A stretch of DNA of 33,831 bases from an uncultured Chloroflexota bacterium (lineage in GTDB: Bacteria; Chloroflexota; Limnocylindria; Limnocylindrales; CSP1-4): NCBI GenBank assembly GCA_903928275.1, contig CAIYQJ010000206.1, positions 1-33,831 on the forward strand. The letters run 5' to 3'. Below are positions 15,009 through 23,017 of the stretch, in pieces. Position numbers and translations under genes: made by a program. The notes under the pieces are model-generated. The model ran no database searches and was not told the origin of the DNA. It saw only the letters and a list, made by a program, of their open reading frames with translations. Each line of letters starts with the position of its first letter. The first letter of the stretch is position 1.

Positions 15009-16166
15009 CTACCGCAGCGCCGCGCGCATCGCGAGGATGTTCGCGGCGGGGACGTTCGGCTGGATGTTGTGGACCGCGGCGAAGACGAAACCGCCGCCGG
15101 GGGCGAGGTCGCGGGCCCGCCGGCCCACCTCGGCCCGGACCTCGGACGGGCTGCCCGAGCCGAGCACGCGCTGCGTGTCGACGCCGCCTCCCCAGAAGAC
15201 GATGTCGCGCCCGAACTCGCGCTTGAGCTCCGCGGTGTCCATGCCCGCAGCCGAGACCTGGACCGGGTTGAGGATGTCCACGCCGATCTCGATGAGGTCC
15301 GGGATCAGCTCCCGCACGGCACCGCACGTGTGGAAGAACACCTTCGCGTCCGTGTGCGCGTGAAGGTAGGCGAACAGCTCGCGATGGAGGGGCTTCACGA
15401 GCTCGCGGTAGGTCGCCGGCGCGAAGAGCGTCCGGTCCTGGCCGCCGAGGTCATCGGCCTCGCCCACCACGTCCACGCTACCGTCGACGAGGGGCAGCAC
15501 CCGGGACCAGTAGGCGAGCTTCACCTCGAGGATCCGCTCCATGATCCGGCGCGCGAGGGAGGGATCTGCGGCGAGGTCCATGTACCCGTCCTCGAACCCG
15601 CGGAGCTTGAACAGCCCTTCGGTGAGGCCGCCGGAGATCGACCCGACCTGGACGGCCCGGCCCTCCTCCTCGACGTATCGGCGCGCCTCCTCGCCCATCC
15701 CGGCGAACCTCGCAGGATCGGCCGCGTCCGGCCAGGCGTACGCGTCCACCGCCGCGAGGTCGATGGTGCCGCCGAGCGGTGGCGCGAAGCTGTCGTAGTA
15801 GAGACCCGACTCGAGCGGCATCCGCCGTCCCACGCCCCACTCGTCCACGAACGTCCGGTACGCCGCGTCCTCGTGGAACACCCGGTGGTAGGTCGAGGCG
15901 CCGCGGGGTGCCACGTAGCGGACGTCGGCTCCGAGAGCATCGAGGACGTCGAGCTCCACGTCCGCGAGCTGCTGGGTGATGTCCACCACGCGCGGCTCGC
16001 GTGGCTCCAGGCCGAGCGCGTCCCGCAGGCGCGCGTATGCGCGGACGTGGATCCCGGTGACGCGGGTCCCGCCGAGGTCGAACGGGATCCGATCCGGCTC
16101 GCGATGCGAGATCGTCGCGCGGACACGATCGCGCGACGCGCGCGGGACCACGGGCACGTGCTCCAC
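15009..16166 (-). CDS. Uroporphyrinogen decarboxylase-family protein (MtaA/CmuA-like branch)
   Basis: This is about 385 residues with the URO-D fold. The N-terminal RDRVRATISHREPDRIPFDLGGT is the usual opening of the non-heme branch. The segment KVFFHTCGAVRELIPDLIEIGVDILNPVQ carries the His/Cys pair that binds zinc in corrinoid methyltransferases of this family. Members include methylcobamide:CoM-type methyltransferases and many uncharacterised proteins in sugar and aromatic gene clusters. It is not HemE: the heme-pathway arginine/aspartate pattern is not seen. The start is uncertain; in-frame GTGs lie at 16166, 16157 and 16151, all without a good ribosome site, and the first was taken. It follows the GNAT gene by 17 nt, so coupling is likely. 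Confidence 0.82.
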   Translation of the reverse strand: MEHVPVVPRASRDRVRATISHREPDRIPFDLGGTRVTGIHVRAYARLRDALGLEPREPRVVDITQQLADVELDVLDALGADVRYVAPRGASTYHRVFHEDAAYRTFVDEWGVGRRMPLESGLYYDSFAPPLGGTIDLAAVDAYAWPDAADPARFAGMGEEARRYVEEEGRAVQVGSISGGLTEGLFKLRGFEDGYMDLAADPSLARRIMERILEVKLAYWSRVLPLVDGSVDVVGEADDLGGQDRTLFAPATYRELVKPLHRELFAYLHAHTDAKVFFHTCGAVRELIPDLIEIGVDILNPVQVSAAGMDTAELKREFGRDIVFWGGGVDTQRVLGSGSPSEVRAEVGRRARDLAPGGGFVFAAVHNIQPNVPAANILAMRAALR

Positions 16167-16183
16167 GGGTGCGGCGCCGGGGG

Positions 16184-17041
16184 TCAGTAGCCGACCGAAG
16201 GCAGGTACGCGCCTTCGGGCTGCTGATAGAGGCCGATCGTCATCATGTTCGTGACGAAGAAGACGCGCAGCCCGTTGGCGAGACACCACCGGAAAAGGTC
16301 GCCGTTGGCCAGTGGGACGAGGAACCCCGGCGTCCCGTAGTCGTCCGACGCGCAGATGAGCGCCCGCAGGTCGTCGTTCGTCTCGGCGACGGAGTGCGCG
16401 AAGTAGCCGATCCTCGTCGTGTAGCCGGTGATGCGGCCCAGCCGCTCCACGACCCGCGCATCGCCGCTCTCGATCGCCTCGCGCAGCTCGCCGGACCGGC
16501 TGTGGCCGTGGACACGGGTGCACAGCGCGTCGCACACGGCCTGGTCCGCCGTCACGGCAGGCCGGACCGCATAGCCCGGCATCGCCCGGCGGATGGGCTC
16601 ACCGTGCATCGCGGCGAACGATCCCCGGACATCCATCCCGAGCCTGGCGTAGAGGCCGAGAGAGCGGTTGTGGTAGGCGATCTGCAACAGCCGGACGCCG
16701 GGGGCGCGCTGCTGGCGCGCGCGCTCGAGGACCGCCTCCATGAGCATGCGGCCCGCACGCATGTCCTGCGCCGCGGGGTCGACGCTGATGGGGCCGATCG
16801 CCGAGATCGTGCCGCGCTCGTCGAGGAAGTTGCTGCCGATGATCCGCCCGTCCGACTCGGCGACCACGGCGTGGATCCGCGGGTGGTCGATGAGCCAGCG
16901 GATCGGCTCGGACGCCGCCGCGACCGTCGGGAAGTCGTGCGGGAAGCCGTGACGATCCGCGAGCGTCGCGAACGCCTCGTAGCAGATGCGCCCGGCCTCC
17001 ACCCAGTCGCCGTGCACCGCCTCGCGCACCCTGACGTCCAT
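16184..17041 (-). CDS. GNAT-family N-acetyltransferase, probable tandem domains
   Basis: This is a 285-residue protein. The first half (about 1-130) is a standard GNAT domain: an N-terminal VREAVHGDWVEAGRICYEAF strand-helix, AIGPISVDPAAQDMRAGRMLMEAVLERA as the acetyl-CoA loop (a modified Q/RxxGxG/A), and LYARLGM. The second half (from about YAVRPAVTADQAVCDAL) starts like a second, divergent GNAT unit ending in VFFVTNMMTIGLYQ. The ATG shares one base with the stop of the AraC gene, so the two are coupled. The acceptor is unknown; amino sugars, amino acids or small amines are all possible. Confidence 0.8.
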   Translation of the reverse strand: MDVRVREAVHGDWVEAGRICYEAFATLADRHGFPHDFPTVAAASEPIRWLIDHPRIHAVVAESDGRIIGSNFLDERGTISAIGPISVDPAAQDMRAGRMLMEAVLERARQQRAPGVRLLQIAYHNRSLGLYARLGMDVRGSFAAMHGEPIRRAMPGYAVRPAVTADQAVCDALCTRVHGHSRSGELREAIESGDARVVERLGRITGYTTRIGYFAHSVAETNDDLRALICASDDYGTPGFLVPLANGDLFRWCLANGLRVFFVTNMMTIGLYQQPEGAYLPSVGY

Positions 17042-17961
17042 CAGCCCTCTCCGATCGGCCCGCCGGGAGCCCCAGCGGGAACGGCCTCGCCGCCGGTCGG
17101 CGTGTAGTACCGACGGTACTCCCCCGGCGACATCGCGCAGGAGCGGTAGAAGACCTTGTAGAACTGGTGCAGGTTGGTGTAGCTCACCGCCGACGCGATC
17201 TCGGCCACGGAGAGCTCCGTTCCGAGCAGGAGGCGCTTCGCCTCCGAGACCCGGACCTGCGTGACGTACTCCTTGAAGCTCACGCCCGTGACGTCCTTGA
17301 AGACGTGCCGGACCCGGGACGGGCTCACGTGGACGATCCCCGCGACGTCGTCGAGCGTGATGCTCTCGGCCCGGTGGTGATCCACGTACGCGAGCACGGG
17401 CCTGATCTGCTCGCGCCGATCGGCCGCCGCCCGGGCCGATCCCGCCGCGCCTCCTGCGCCGCGGCTCCGGTTGACGAGCGCCAGCGCGAGGCGGAGCGTC
17501 GCGTCGGCCAGGTGGCGCTCGGCGGGGTCGTGCCGCTCCCAGATGGCCTGGAGCTCGTGGAGGACGGGAGCGACCTCCGCGGCGAGCGCCGACGAGCCGC
17601 GGATCCGCGGCGACGCCGTCCTCTCGTCGACGCGGAACGGCGCGAGGTACCCCAGGTCGAGCTCGCGGCAGCCCGGACCGGAGATGAGCTCCGGCCGGAA
17701 GAGCACGAGCAGCAGCCGCAGCGACATCCCCGGGTCCGCGAGCGCCACGTGCGGCTGCGAGTTGTCGATGAAGAAGATGTCGCCGACCTCCGCCGCCAGC
17801 GCCCTGCGGCCGAACAGGAAGGCACCGCGTCCCTCGAGGACGACGGCGATCTCGAGGTGGTCGTGCCAGTGCATGCGATCGGCATCGCCACGGCTCGCGT
17901 ACTCGATGACCGCGAGGGGGAAGTCGGGCTCCAGGTCCTGCTGCCAGACGTAGACGGCCAT
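17041..17961 (-). CDS. AraC-family transcriptional regulator
   Basis: This is a 306-residue regulator. The N-terminal half is a cupin ligand domain (MHWHDHLEIAVVLEGRGAFLFG, then GDIFFIDNSQPH). The C-terminal 100 residues form the double helix-turn-helix of AraC: ITLDDVAGIVHVSPSRVRHVFKDVTG and LSVAEIASAVSYTNLHQFYKVFYRSCAMSPGEYRRYY. Such proteins activate a neighbouring operon when bound to a sugar or small effector. The start is uncertain: the ATG at 17961 is preferred because the upstream codons to the alternative ATG at 18003 have many A/T third positions and neither has a good ribosome site. It is divergent from the flavoprotein gene and coupled to the GNAT gene. Confidence 0.9.
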   Translation of the reverse strand: MAVYVWQQDLEPDFPLAVIEYASRGDADRMHWHDHLEIAVVLEGRGAFLFGRRALAAEVGDIFFIDNSQPHVALADPGMSLRLLLVLFRPELISGPGCRELDLGYLAPFRVDERTASPRIRGSSALAAEVAPVLHELQAIWERHDPAERHLADATLRLALALVNRSRGAGGAAGSARAAADRREQIRPVLAYVDHHRAESITLDDVAGIVHVSPSRVRHVFKDVTGVSFKEYVTQVRVSEAKRLLLGTELSVAEIASAVSYTNLHQFYKVFYRSCAMSPGEYRRYYTPTGGEAVPAGAPGGPIGEG

Positions 17962-18039
17962 CCGTGCACGGTGCGGCCCGCCAGCCGGATCGGACAGGGC
18001 CATGTGGAACGAATGGCGCACGGCGGTCGGGTCGGGCAG

Positions 18040-18074
18040 CCGGTTCTGCCATTTCATCGACCCGGTCTGGCATT
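18040..18074. promoter_or_regulatory. Candidate AraC-type operator: direct repeats two helical turns apart
   Basis: TCTGCCATT (18045-18053) and TCTGGCATT (18066-18074) are direct repeats with one mismatch, 21 bp apart. Each is preceded by a CCGG, one base nearer in the second copy. They lie in the 183-bp gap between the divergent AraC regulator and the flavoprotein gene. AraC regulators bind direct half-sites at this kind of spacing. The perfect palindrome CCGTGCACGG at 17962-17971 is just upstream of the chosen AraC start. Binding is inferred, not shown. Confidence 0.4.
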
Positions 18075-18144
18075 GCCCGGACGCGCCCGCCCGGGCAGGA
18101 TCGACGTCTCGAGATCCGCCCTCGTCACCAGGAGAGATCCGGCC

Positions 18145-20316
18145 ATGCCGTTCCCGCACCTGTTCAGCCCGCTCCAGCTCGGCAACATCGAGCTTCCCAA
18201 CCGCATCGTCCACGTGCCGACGGACATCAGCTCGTCGCACGCCGACGGCGAGGTGAGCGAGCGGGACATCGCGCATCACGGCGACATCGCGCGCGGTGGA
18301 ACCGGCTTCGTCATCGTTGGGGCGACCACACCGGACATGAAGACGGGGCGCCCGACGGTGACGTGCCTCGTCGCGGACGGCGACAACTACGTCCCGGGCC
18401 TCGCGCGCCTCGCCGAGAGCATGCACCGCTACGGCGCGAAGTGCGCCGTCCAGCTCCAGCACCCGGGACGCCAGTGCGCGATCCCGCGCTACAACACCCT
18501 GGGCGCCACGGACCGCGTCCTCAAGCTGCCCTGGTCGGCGGGCCACGAGATCGTCTACGAGAACGCGGAGGAGAAGGGCAAGGAGATCCGGGAGGCATCG
18601 ATCGCCGAGATCCTCGAGCTCGTCGACCTCTTCAGCGAGGCCGCCTGGCGGGTGAAGCAGGCCGGCTTCGACGCCGTGGAGCTGCACGCCGCGCACGGGT
18701 ACCTCCTGTCGGAGTTCATGAGCCCGTTCCTCAACATGCGGACGGACCGGTTCGGCGGCAGCTTCGAGAACCGGATGCGGTTCCCGCTCGCCGTCGTCGG
18801 CTCGATCCAGAAGAAGTGCGGCAGGAGCTTCCCGGTCCTCGTCCGGTACTCGTTCGACGAGTGGTACGCCGGCGGCCGCGGGGCCGAGGAGGGCGTCGAG
18901 ATCGCGCGCGTGCTCGAGCGGGCCGGATGCGCGGCCGTCGACCTCTCGATGGGGATGCAGGAGAGCCCGGGCGCCGGGTTCGACCCCATGCAGTACCCCC
19001 AGGGCTGGGCGACGTACGCGGCCGAGGCCGTGAAGCAGGCGATCCGCATCCCGGTCATCACGAGCCACTCGCTCCGCGATCCCGAGTACTGCGAGCAGAT
19101 CATCGCGGAAGGGAAGACCGACCTCGTGGGGCTGGCCCGACAGCTCCTGGCAGACCCGTACTGGCCGGTGAAGGCGCAGTACGGCAAGGTGAAGTCCATC
19201 CGGCGCTGCATCTCCTGCCTCGGCGGCTGCTGGCAGGAGTCGCTCATGGCCAAGCACGAGATCGCCTGCTCCATCAACGCGGCGTGCGGCAACCGCGCGT
19301 ACGCGGACATGCGGCGGACGACGAAGCCCGTGAACGTGGCGGTCGTCGGCGGCGGCCCCGCCGGCATGGAGGCGGCCCGCATCGCCACGGAACGCGGCCA
19401 CCGCGTGACCCTGTTCGAGAAGGACGCCGAGCTCGGCGGCGCCATGCTCTACGTCTGCCTGGTCCCCGGCAAGGAGAAGATGCGCTGGTACCTGGACTGG
19501 ATCCGGGACCAGCTGCTCGACCTGGACGTGGACATCCGCCTGAACCACGCGCCCACCGTCGACGAGCTGCGCGGGTTCGACCTCGTCCTCAACGCGACCG
19601 GGGCCTGGTCGTTCGTGCCCGAGGTCGCCGGGGACGCCTCGCGCGTCGTGCCCTTCGAGGAGGCGATGGCCTGCCCCAAGGTAGCGTGCGAGTGCCATCC
19701 GGGCGGCCGGAAGATGCGCAAGCTCGGCGCCCGCGTGCTGCTCTGGGGCGACAGCTACGCGGCGACGGACACCGCCGCGTTCCTGGCGGACATCGGGAAG
19801 CAGGTCACGATCGTGACCGAGAACCGCGAGTTCGCCGCGGACTGCGAGGTCATCCACATGTACGTCCTGCGCAAGCGCTTCGCGCAGGGCGACGCCGAGG
19901 TCCTCCACTCGCGGCCGTACCGGCACCCGGTCACGGTCATCACGAGCACGACGGTGGCCGAGATCCGGGCCGGGGAGGTCGTCCTGCAGGGCGCGGACTT
20001 CGAGCGGACGACGCTCGAGGTCGACGACGTCGTGACGTGCCACACGCGGCCGGACGCGGCCCTCTTCGAGGAGCTGCGCGCGGCCGGCGTGCGCGTGCTC
20101 AACGTGGGCGACTCGCTGCGACCCAGGAACCTGTACCACGCGGTGAAGGAGGGCTCGGCGTTCGGGCTGGCCGTGGACGAGAACCTGCTGTTCAACCCGA
20201 ACGGCGCGATCCTCGACGACCTGCCGATGGACGTCCTCGCCCAGCTCACCCGTGACGAGGGGCCTTCGTACACCGCCGAGCGCATGAAGGAGCTCATGGC
20301 CTCGGCCTCCCGGTAG
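18145..20316 (+). CDS. FAD/FMN/4Fe-4S oxidoreductase, 2,4-dienoyl-CoA reductase/trimethylamine dehydrogenase type
   Basis: This is a 723-residue multi-domain flavoenzyme. Residues about 1-345 form an Old-Yellow-Enzyme FMN TIM barrel (LFSPLQLGNIELPNRIVH, AVQLQHPGRQ, ELHAAHGYLLSEFMSP, NMRTDRFGGSFENRMRF). The [4Fe-4S] cluster is bound by Cys355, Cys358, Cys362 and Cys375. The C-terminal FAD/NAD(P)-binding part starts with VAVVGGGPAGMEAARI (GGGPAG at 402-407). This layout is shared by 2,4-dienoyl-CoA reductase, enoate reductase, trimethylamine and histamine dehydrogenases; the substrate cannot be chosen. The barrel has HVPTDISS near the start where many relatives have xAPM. A GGAGAG motif lies 9 nt before the ATG. 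It is likely controlled by the divergent AraC protein. Confidence 0.9.
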   Translation: MPFPHLFSPLQLGNIELPNRIVHVPTDISSSHADGEVSERDIAHHGDIARGGTGFVIVGATTPDMKTGRPTVTCLVADGDNYVPGLARLAESMHRYGAKCAVQLQHPGRQCAIPRYNTLGATDRVLKLPWSAGHEIVYENAEEKGKEIREASIAEILELVDLFSEAAWRVKQAGFDAVELHAAHGYLLSEFMSPFLNMRTDRFGGSFENRMRFPLAVVGSIQKKCGRSFPVLVRYSFDEWYAGGRGAEEGVEIARVLERAGCAAVDLSMGMQESPGAGFDPMQYPQGWATYAAEAVKQAIRIPVITSHSLRDPEYCEQIIAEGKTDLVGLARQLLADPYWPVKAQYGKVKSIRRCISCLGGCWQESLMAKHEIACSINAACGNRAYADMRRTTKPVNVAVVGGGPAGMEAARIATERGHRVTLFEKDAELGGAMLYVCLVPGKEKMRWYLDWIRDQLLDLDVDIRLNHAPTVDELRGFDLVLNATGAWSFVPEVAGDASRVVPFEEAMACPKVACECHPGGRKMRKLGARVLLWGDSYAATDTAAFLADIGKQVTIVTENREFAADCEVIHMYVLRKRFAQGDAEVLHSRPYRHPVTVITSTTVAEIRAGEVVLQGADFERTTLEVDDVVTCHTRPDAALFEELRAAGVRVLNVGDSLRPRNLYHAVKEGSAFGLAVDENLLFNPNGAILDDLPMDVLAQLTRDEGPSYTAERMKELMASASR

Positions 20317-20323
20317 ACGCGAA

Positions 20324-20349
20324 GGCGGCCGGATGCCCCCCCGGCCGCC
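20324..20349. terminator. First hairpin in convergent terminator region
   Basis: This is a perfect 9-bp stem, GGCGGCCGG with CCGGCCGCC, around an 8-nt loop (ATGCCCCC), beginning 7 nt after the stop of the flavoprotein gene. It has no T-run. With the second hairpin 10 nt downstream it probably ends the plus-strand transcript. Confidence 0.6.
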
Positions 20350-20359
20350 CGAGCCCGCG

Positions 20360-20391
20360 AACGAGCCGGCGTCGACTGACGCCGGCTCGTT
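20360..20391. terminator. Bidirectional terminator hairpin between convergent genes
   Basis: This is a perfect 14-bp inverted repeat, AACGAGCCGGCGTC and its complement, with a 4-nt loop GACT. It sits between the convergent flavoprotein gene (plus, stop at 20316) and nagA (minus, stop at 20398). On both strands the stem ends in TT or starts with AA. It is the best terminator in the window and the natural boundary between two transcription units. Confidence 0.8.
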
Positions 20392-20397
20392 CCAACC

Positions 20398-21510
20398 TCA
20401 GCCCGGGATGCGCCATGCCCCGTCGCGCGCGACGCGCACGACCCGGAGGTCGTTGTCGAGCTCGACGAGGTCCGCGCGCTGACCCACTGCCAGGCGGCCA
20501 CGGTCCGTCACGCCGATGAGCGCGAGCGGGTTCCGCGTCGCCGCCGCGACGGCCGCCGGCAGCGGGAGGCCCGCCAGGAAGAGGTTCCGGACCTCCAGGT
20601 CGAGCGCGGTCACGCTCCCGGCGAGCGTCTGCGTCCCCGCCAGGGTCGCCCGGTCGCCGCGCACCTCGACCGCGAGCCCGCCGAGGCTCCCGTCGCCGTC
20701 CCCGGTCCCCGCGAGGTACATCGCGTCGCTCACGAGCACGAGCCGATCGGCCGGCTTGGTGCGGACGATGATCGGCCATAGAGCCGGATGGACGTGGTGG
20801 CCGTCCGCGACGAGCTCCACGTATGCATCGTCCTCGGTCAGCGCCGCCACCGCGAGCCCCGGGGTGCGATGGTCCACGCCGGTCATCGCGTTGAACACGT
20901 GCGTGGTGGACCGCGCGCCGGCGGAGTACCCAGCCCGTCCCTGCTCGACCGTGGCCACCGAGTGCCCGAGCGCGACCGCCACATCGCTCTCCGCGAGCCA
21001 GGCGATCAGGTCGAGCGCGCCGTCCAGCTCGGGCGCGATCGTCGTCGTCCGCAGGCCCGCCAGGAGCGGTGCCAGCTCAACACGGTCCACCGAGGCCGGC
21101 GTGACGATGAAGTCGGGGTTCTGCGCGCCCTTGCGGTCCGGGGAGATGAACGGGCCCTCGAGCGAGAACCCGAGAGGCTCGGCCCCGTCCACCGGGGCCT
21201 CCGGCATCCACGCGCGCACCCGGTCGGCGAAGTCGCGGAGCGTCCCGAGGCCGGCGGTGACCGCCGTCGGGAGGAACGAGGTCACGCCGCGGCGGAGGAG
21301 CGCGCGCGCCATCCCGTCGAGGTCGGCCCGGGTCCCCATCGCGTCGTGGCCGCCCCAGCCGTGGACGTGGACGTCGACGAACCCGGGTGTCACGAGCGGC
21401 CCGCCGATCTCGGCGACGTCCGTGTCAACGGCCGCGATCACGCCGTCCTCGATGTGCAGCCGCCCGGGGACGATGGCGTCGTCGAGAACCAGCCTTCCGC
21501 GCACGATCAT
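20398..21510 (-). CDS. nagA: N-acetylglucosamine-6-phosphate deacetylase (NagA-like)
   Basis: This 370-residue amidohydrolase has the NagA pattern: PGFVDVHVHGWGGHDAM near residue 45, LEGPFISPDRKGAQ (Glu as metal ligand), ALGHSVATVEQ, THVFNAMTG, LVADGHHVHP and LVSDAM. These cover the metal and catalytic residues expected. The enzyme removes acetate from GlcNAc-6-phosphate to give GlcN-6-phosphate in the cytoplasm; related acetamido-sugar phosphates are possible. It is the last gene of a long minus-strand sugar operon, 43 nt after the ROK-like gene, and is followed by the convergent terminator. The deaminase NagB is not in the window; the SIS-domain gene upstream could play a similar part. Confidence 0.9.
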   Translation of the reverse strand: MIVRGRLVLDDAIVPGRLHIEDGVIAAVDTDVAEIGGPLVTPGFVDVHVHGWGGHDAMGTRADLDGMARALLRRGVTSFLPTAVTAGLGTLRDFADRVRAWMPEAPVDGAEPLGFSLEGPFISPDRKGAQNPDFIVTPASVDRVELAPLLAGLRTTTIAPELDGALDLIAWLAESDVAVALGHSVATVEQGRAGYSAGARSTTHVFNAMTGVDHRTPGLAVAALTEDDAYVELVADGHHVHPALWPIIVRTKPADRLVLVSDAMYLAGTGDGDGSLGGLAVEVRGDRATLAGTQTLAGSVTALDLEVRNLFLAGLPLPAAVAAATRNPLALIGVTDRGRLAVGQRADLVELDNDLRVVRVARDGAWRIPG

Positions 21511-21553
21511 CGAGGTCGCTCCTTTCGTCGGGTGCCCGGCGCCGATGCACCGC

Positions 21554-23017
21554 TCACGCCGGGATCCCTGGAAGCCCCGCCGCCGCGACGGCCTGCCCGT
21601 GCCGCTTGTCGCGTTCGGACGCCGTGTGGAACGTGATCCGCTCCGCGGTCGCCGGCTCTTCCGCGCGGAGCACCTCCCGCGCGCCGTCGCTGACGAGGTC
21701 GCCGCCCCGGCCGGTCATCACGCGGCCGAGGAGGAGGATGTGCTCGATCTCGTAGAAGTCGGCGTAATGGAGGATCCCGTAGCCGAGGTAGGTCCCGATC
21801 GTCCGGTAGACGTCGGCCGCCCGCGGATCGTCGTCGGCCATCCGCTCCTGGAGGAACACCAGCCGCTCCGGGAGGGCCTCGGGCGCATCGCCCGCGAGCC
21901 CGGCCGGACCGAGGAGCCGGCCCGTCGCCTGCTGCGAGAAGTACAGGGCGCCACAGCCCCGGTCGCCCGACCATTCGTCGACCGGAGCGTCGGGCGCATG
22001 GTCCACCGGGGCGAACGCGAGCTCGTTGAGCCAGGATGTGAGGTGCCCCTCGCGGGTCACGTACCCGGCGGCCTCGCTCGAGCCCATCGCGATCCCGAGG
22101 AGCGCGCCCGCGCCGGCCTGGAGCGATCCGGCGAGGGCGGTGACGTCGCCATCGTTCGCGACGACGAGCGGGACGTCGCCCCAGGCGTGGCGGATCTCGG
22201 CGAACATCCCGCGGACCCGTGTCTCGAACAGGTCGCGCGGGACCGATCGGAAGAGCGACGCGGCGCGGACCTCGTCCCCCACGTAGACGCCGGCCGCGCT
22301 CCCGCCGATCGCGTCGACGCGCGGGAGGTGGGCCGCCGCCGCCCGGAGCGACGCCATGATCTCGTCGACGTGCCACTGCGGGTCGGCGTGGCGCGCCGGG
22401 TCCCACGCGACCTCCTCGCTGAAGACGACCTCGCCATCGATGACCGCCGCGACCTTCCGGTCGCTGGCCCCGAGGTCGAAGCCGATCCGGCAGCCGTCCC
22501 GATGGCCGCCGGCCGAGGCCCTCGCCTCCGGCGCGGTCGGGAACGCCGACCGGGGCGTCCGGACGACCGCGAACCCGCGGCCGTAGAACTCGTCCTCGAG
22601 CCGGGCGTCGAACATCCCCGTCGGCGTCTCCGCGTAGTGACGGACGAGCGCCTCGAGGAGCGCGGCGGGACCGTCGACGTGGACGCGGTGGCCGCCCCGC
22701 GCCCACAGCATGAACTTGAGGAGCCGCTCGCAGTCGCGGTACGACGCGGCAGATCCCGGGTGACCCTGGGGGAAGACGATCGTCTCCCGCAGCGAGGCCG
22801 ACCCGTCGGGCTGCTCCACGGCGAGGGCGACGGGAACGCCGACGCCCGACCGACGGACCCGCCGGGCCATCGCGCGCCGCGCGAGGAAGGCGGGGGTGAA
22901 CCCGGGGTCGAGGACCGGGCGGATCCGCGGGGCACGGTCCGCCGGAGGCTCATCGTCGCGGCCCGGGGCGTCGCCGCCGTCCTGGTCGCCGTCGCGGCCC
23001 GGGGCGTCGCTGCTCAC
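21554..23017 (-). CDS. Atypical ROK-like sugar-kinase-fold protein with N-terminal extension
   Basis: This is about 487 residues. The ASKHA/ROK core starts near residue 180: CRIGFDLGASDRKVAAVIDG is the phosphate-1 loop, VVANDGDVTALAG holds the catalytic Asp, and LLGIAMGSSEAAGYV is the phosphate-2 loop. The zinc motif CxCGxxGCxE of standard ROK kinases is missing; at that place is WSGDRGCGALYFSQQ. The first 60 residues include a low-complexity Asp/Gly/Pro/Arg stretch encoded by a 21-bp direct repeat, followed by about 110 residues (FTPAFLARRAMARR onward, with VHVDGPAALLEALVRHYAETP) not found in ordinary ROK kinases. The GTG start overlaps the upstream ROK stop by 4 bp (GTGA); an internal start at the MARR codon is possible. 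It may be a kinase for an unusual sugar or a non-enzymatic sensor. Confidence 0.75.
   Translation of the reverse strand: MSSDAPGRDGDQDGGDAPGRDDEPPADRAPRIRPVLDPGFTPAFLARRAMARRVRRSGVGVPVALAVEQPDGSASLRETIVFPQGHPGSAASYRDCERLLKFMLWARGGHRVHVDGPAALLEALVRHYAETPTGMFDARLEDEFYGRGFAVVRTPRSAFPTAPEARASAGGHRDGCRIGFDLGASDRKVAAVIDGEVVFSEEVAWDPARHADPQWHVDEIMASLRAAAAHLPRVDAIGGSAAGVYVGDEVRAASLFRSVPRDLFETRVRGMFAEIRHAWGDVPLVVANDGDVTALAGSLQAGAGALLGIAMGSSEAAGYVTREGHLTSWLNELAFAPVDHAPDAPVDEWSGDRGCGALYFSQQATGRLLGPAGLAGDAPEALPERLVFLQERMADDDPRAADVYRTIGTYLGYGILHYADFYEIEHILLLGRVMTGRGGDLVSDGAREVLRAEEPATAERITFHTASERDKRHGQAVAAAGLPGIPA
22954..23010 (-). repeat. 21-bp direct repeat inside ROK-like gene
   Basis: A 21-bp sequence beginning CGTCGCGGCCCGGGGCG occurs at 22954-22974 and 22990-23010, a period of 36 bp (12 codons), so the frame is kept. 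It encodes two copies of the DAPGRD segment in the low-complexity N-terminus of the ROK-like protein. It looks like a recent in-frame duplication in a disordered region. Confidence 0.75.

Noticed and set aside
18004..20139. N-terminal extension of the AraC frame across the flavoprotein gene
   Set aside because: The frame stays open only because of GC bias; the extension is antisense to a well-supported flavoprotein and crosses the divergent regulatory gap.
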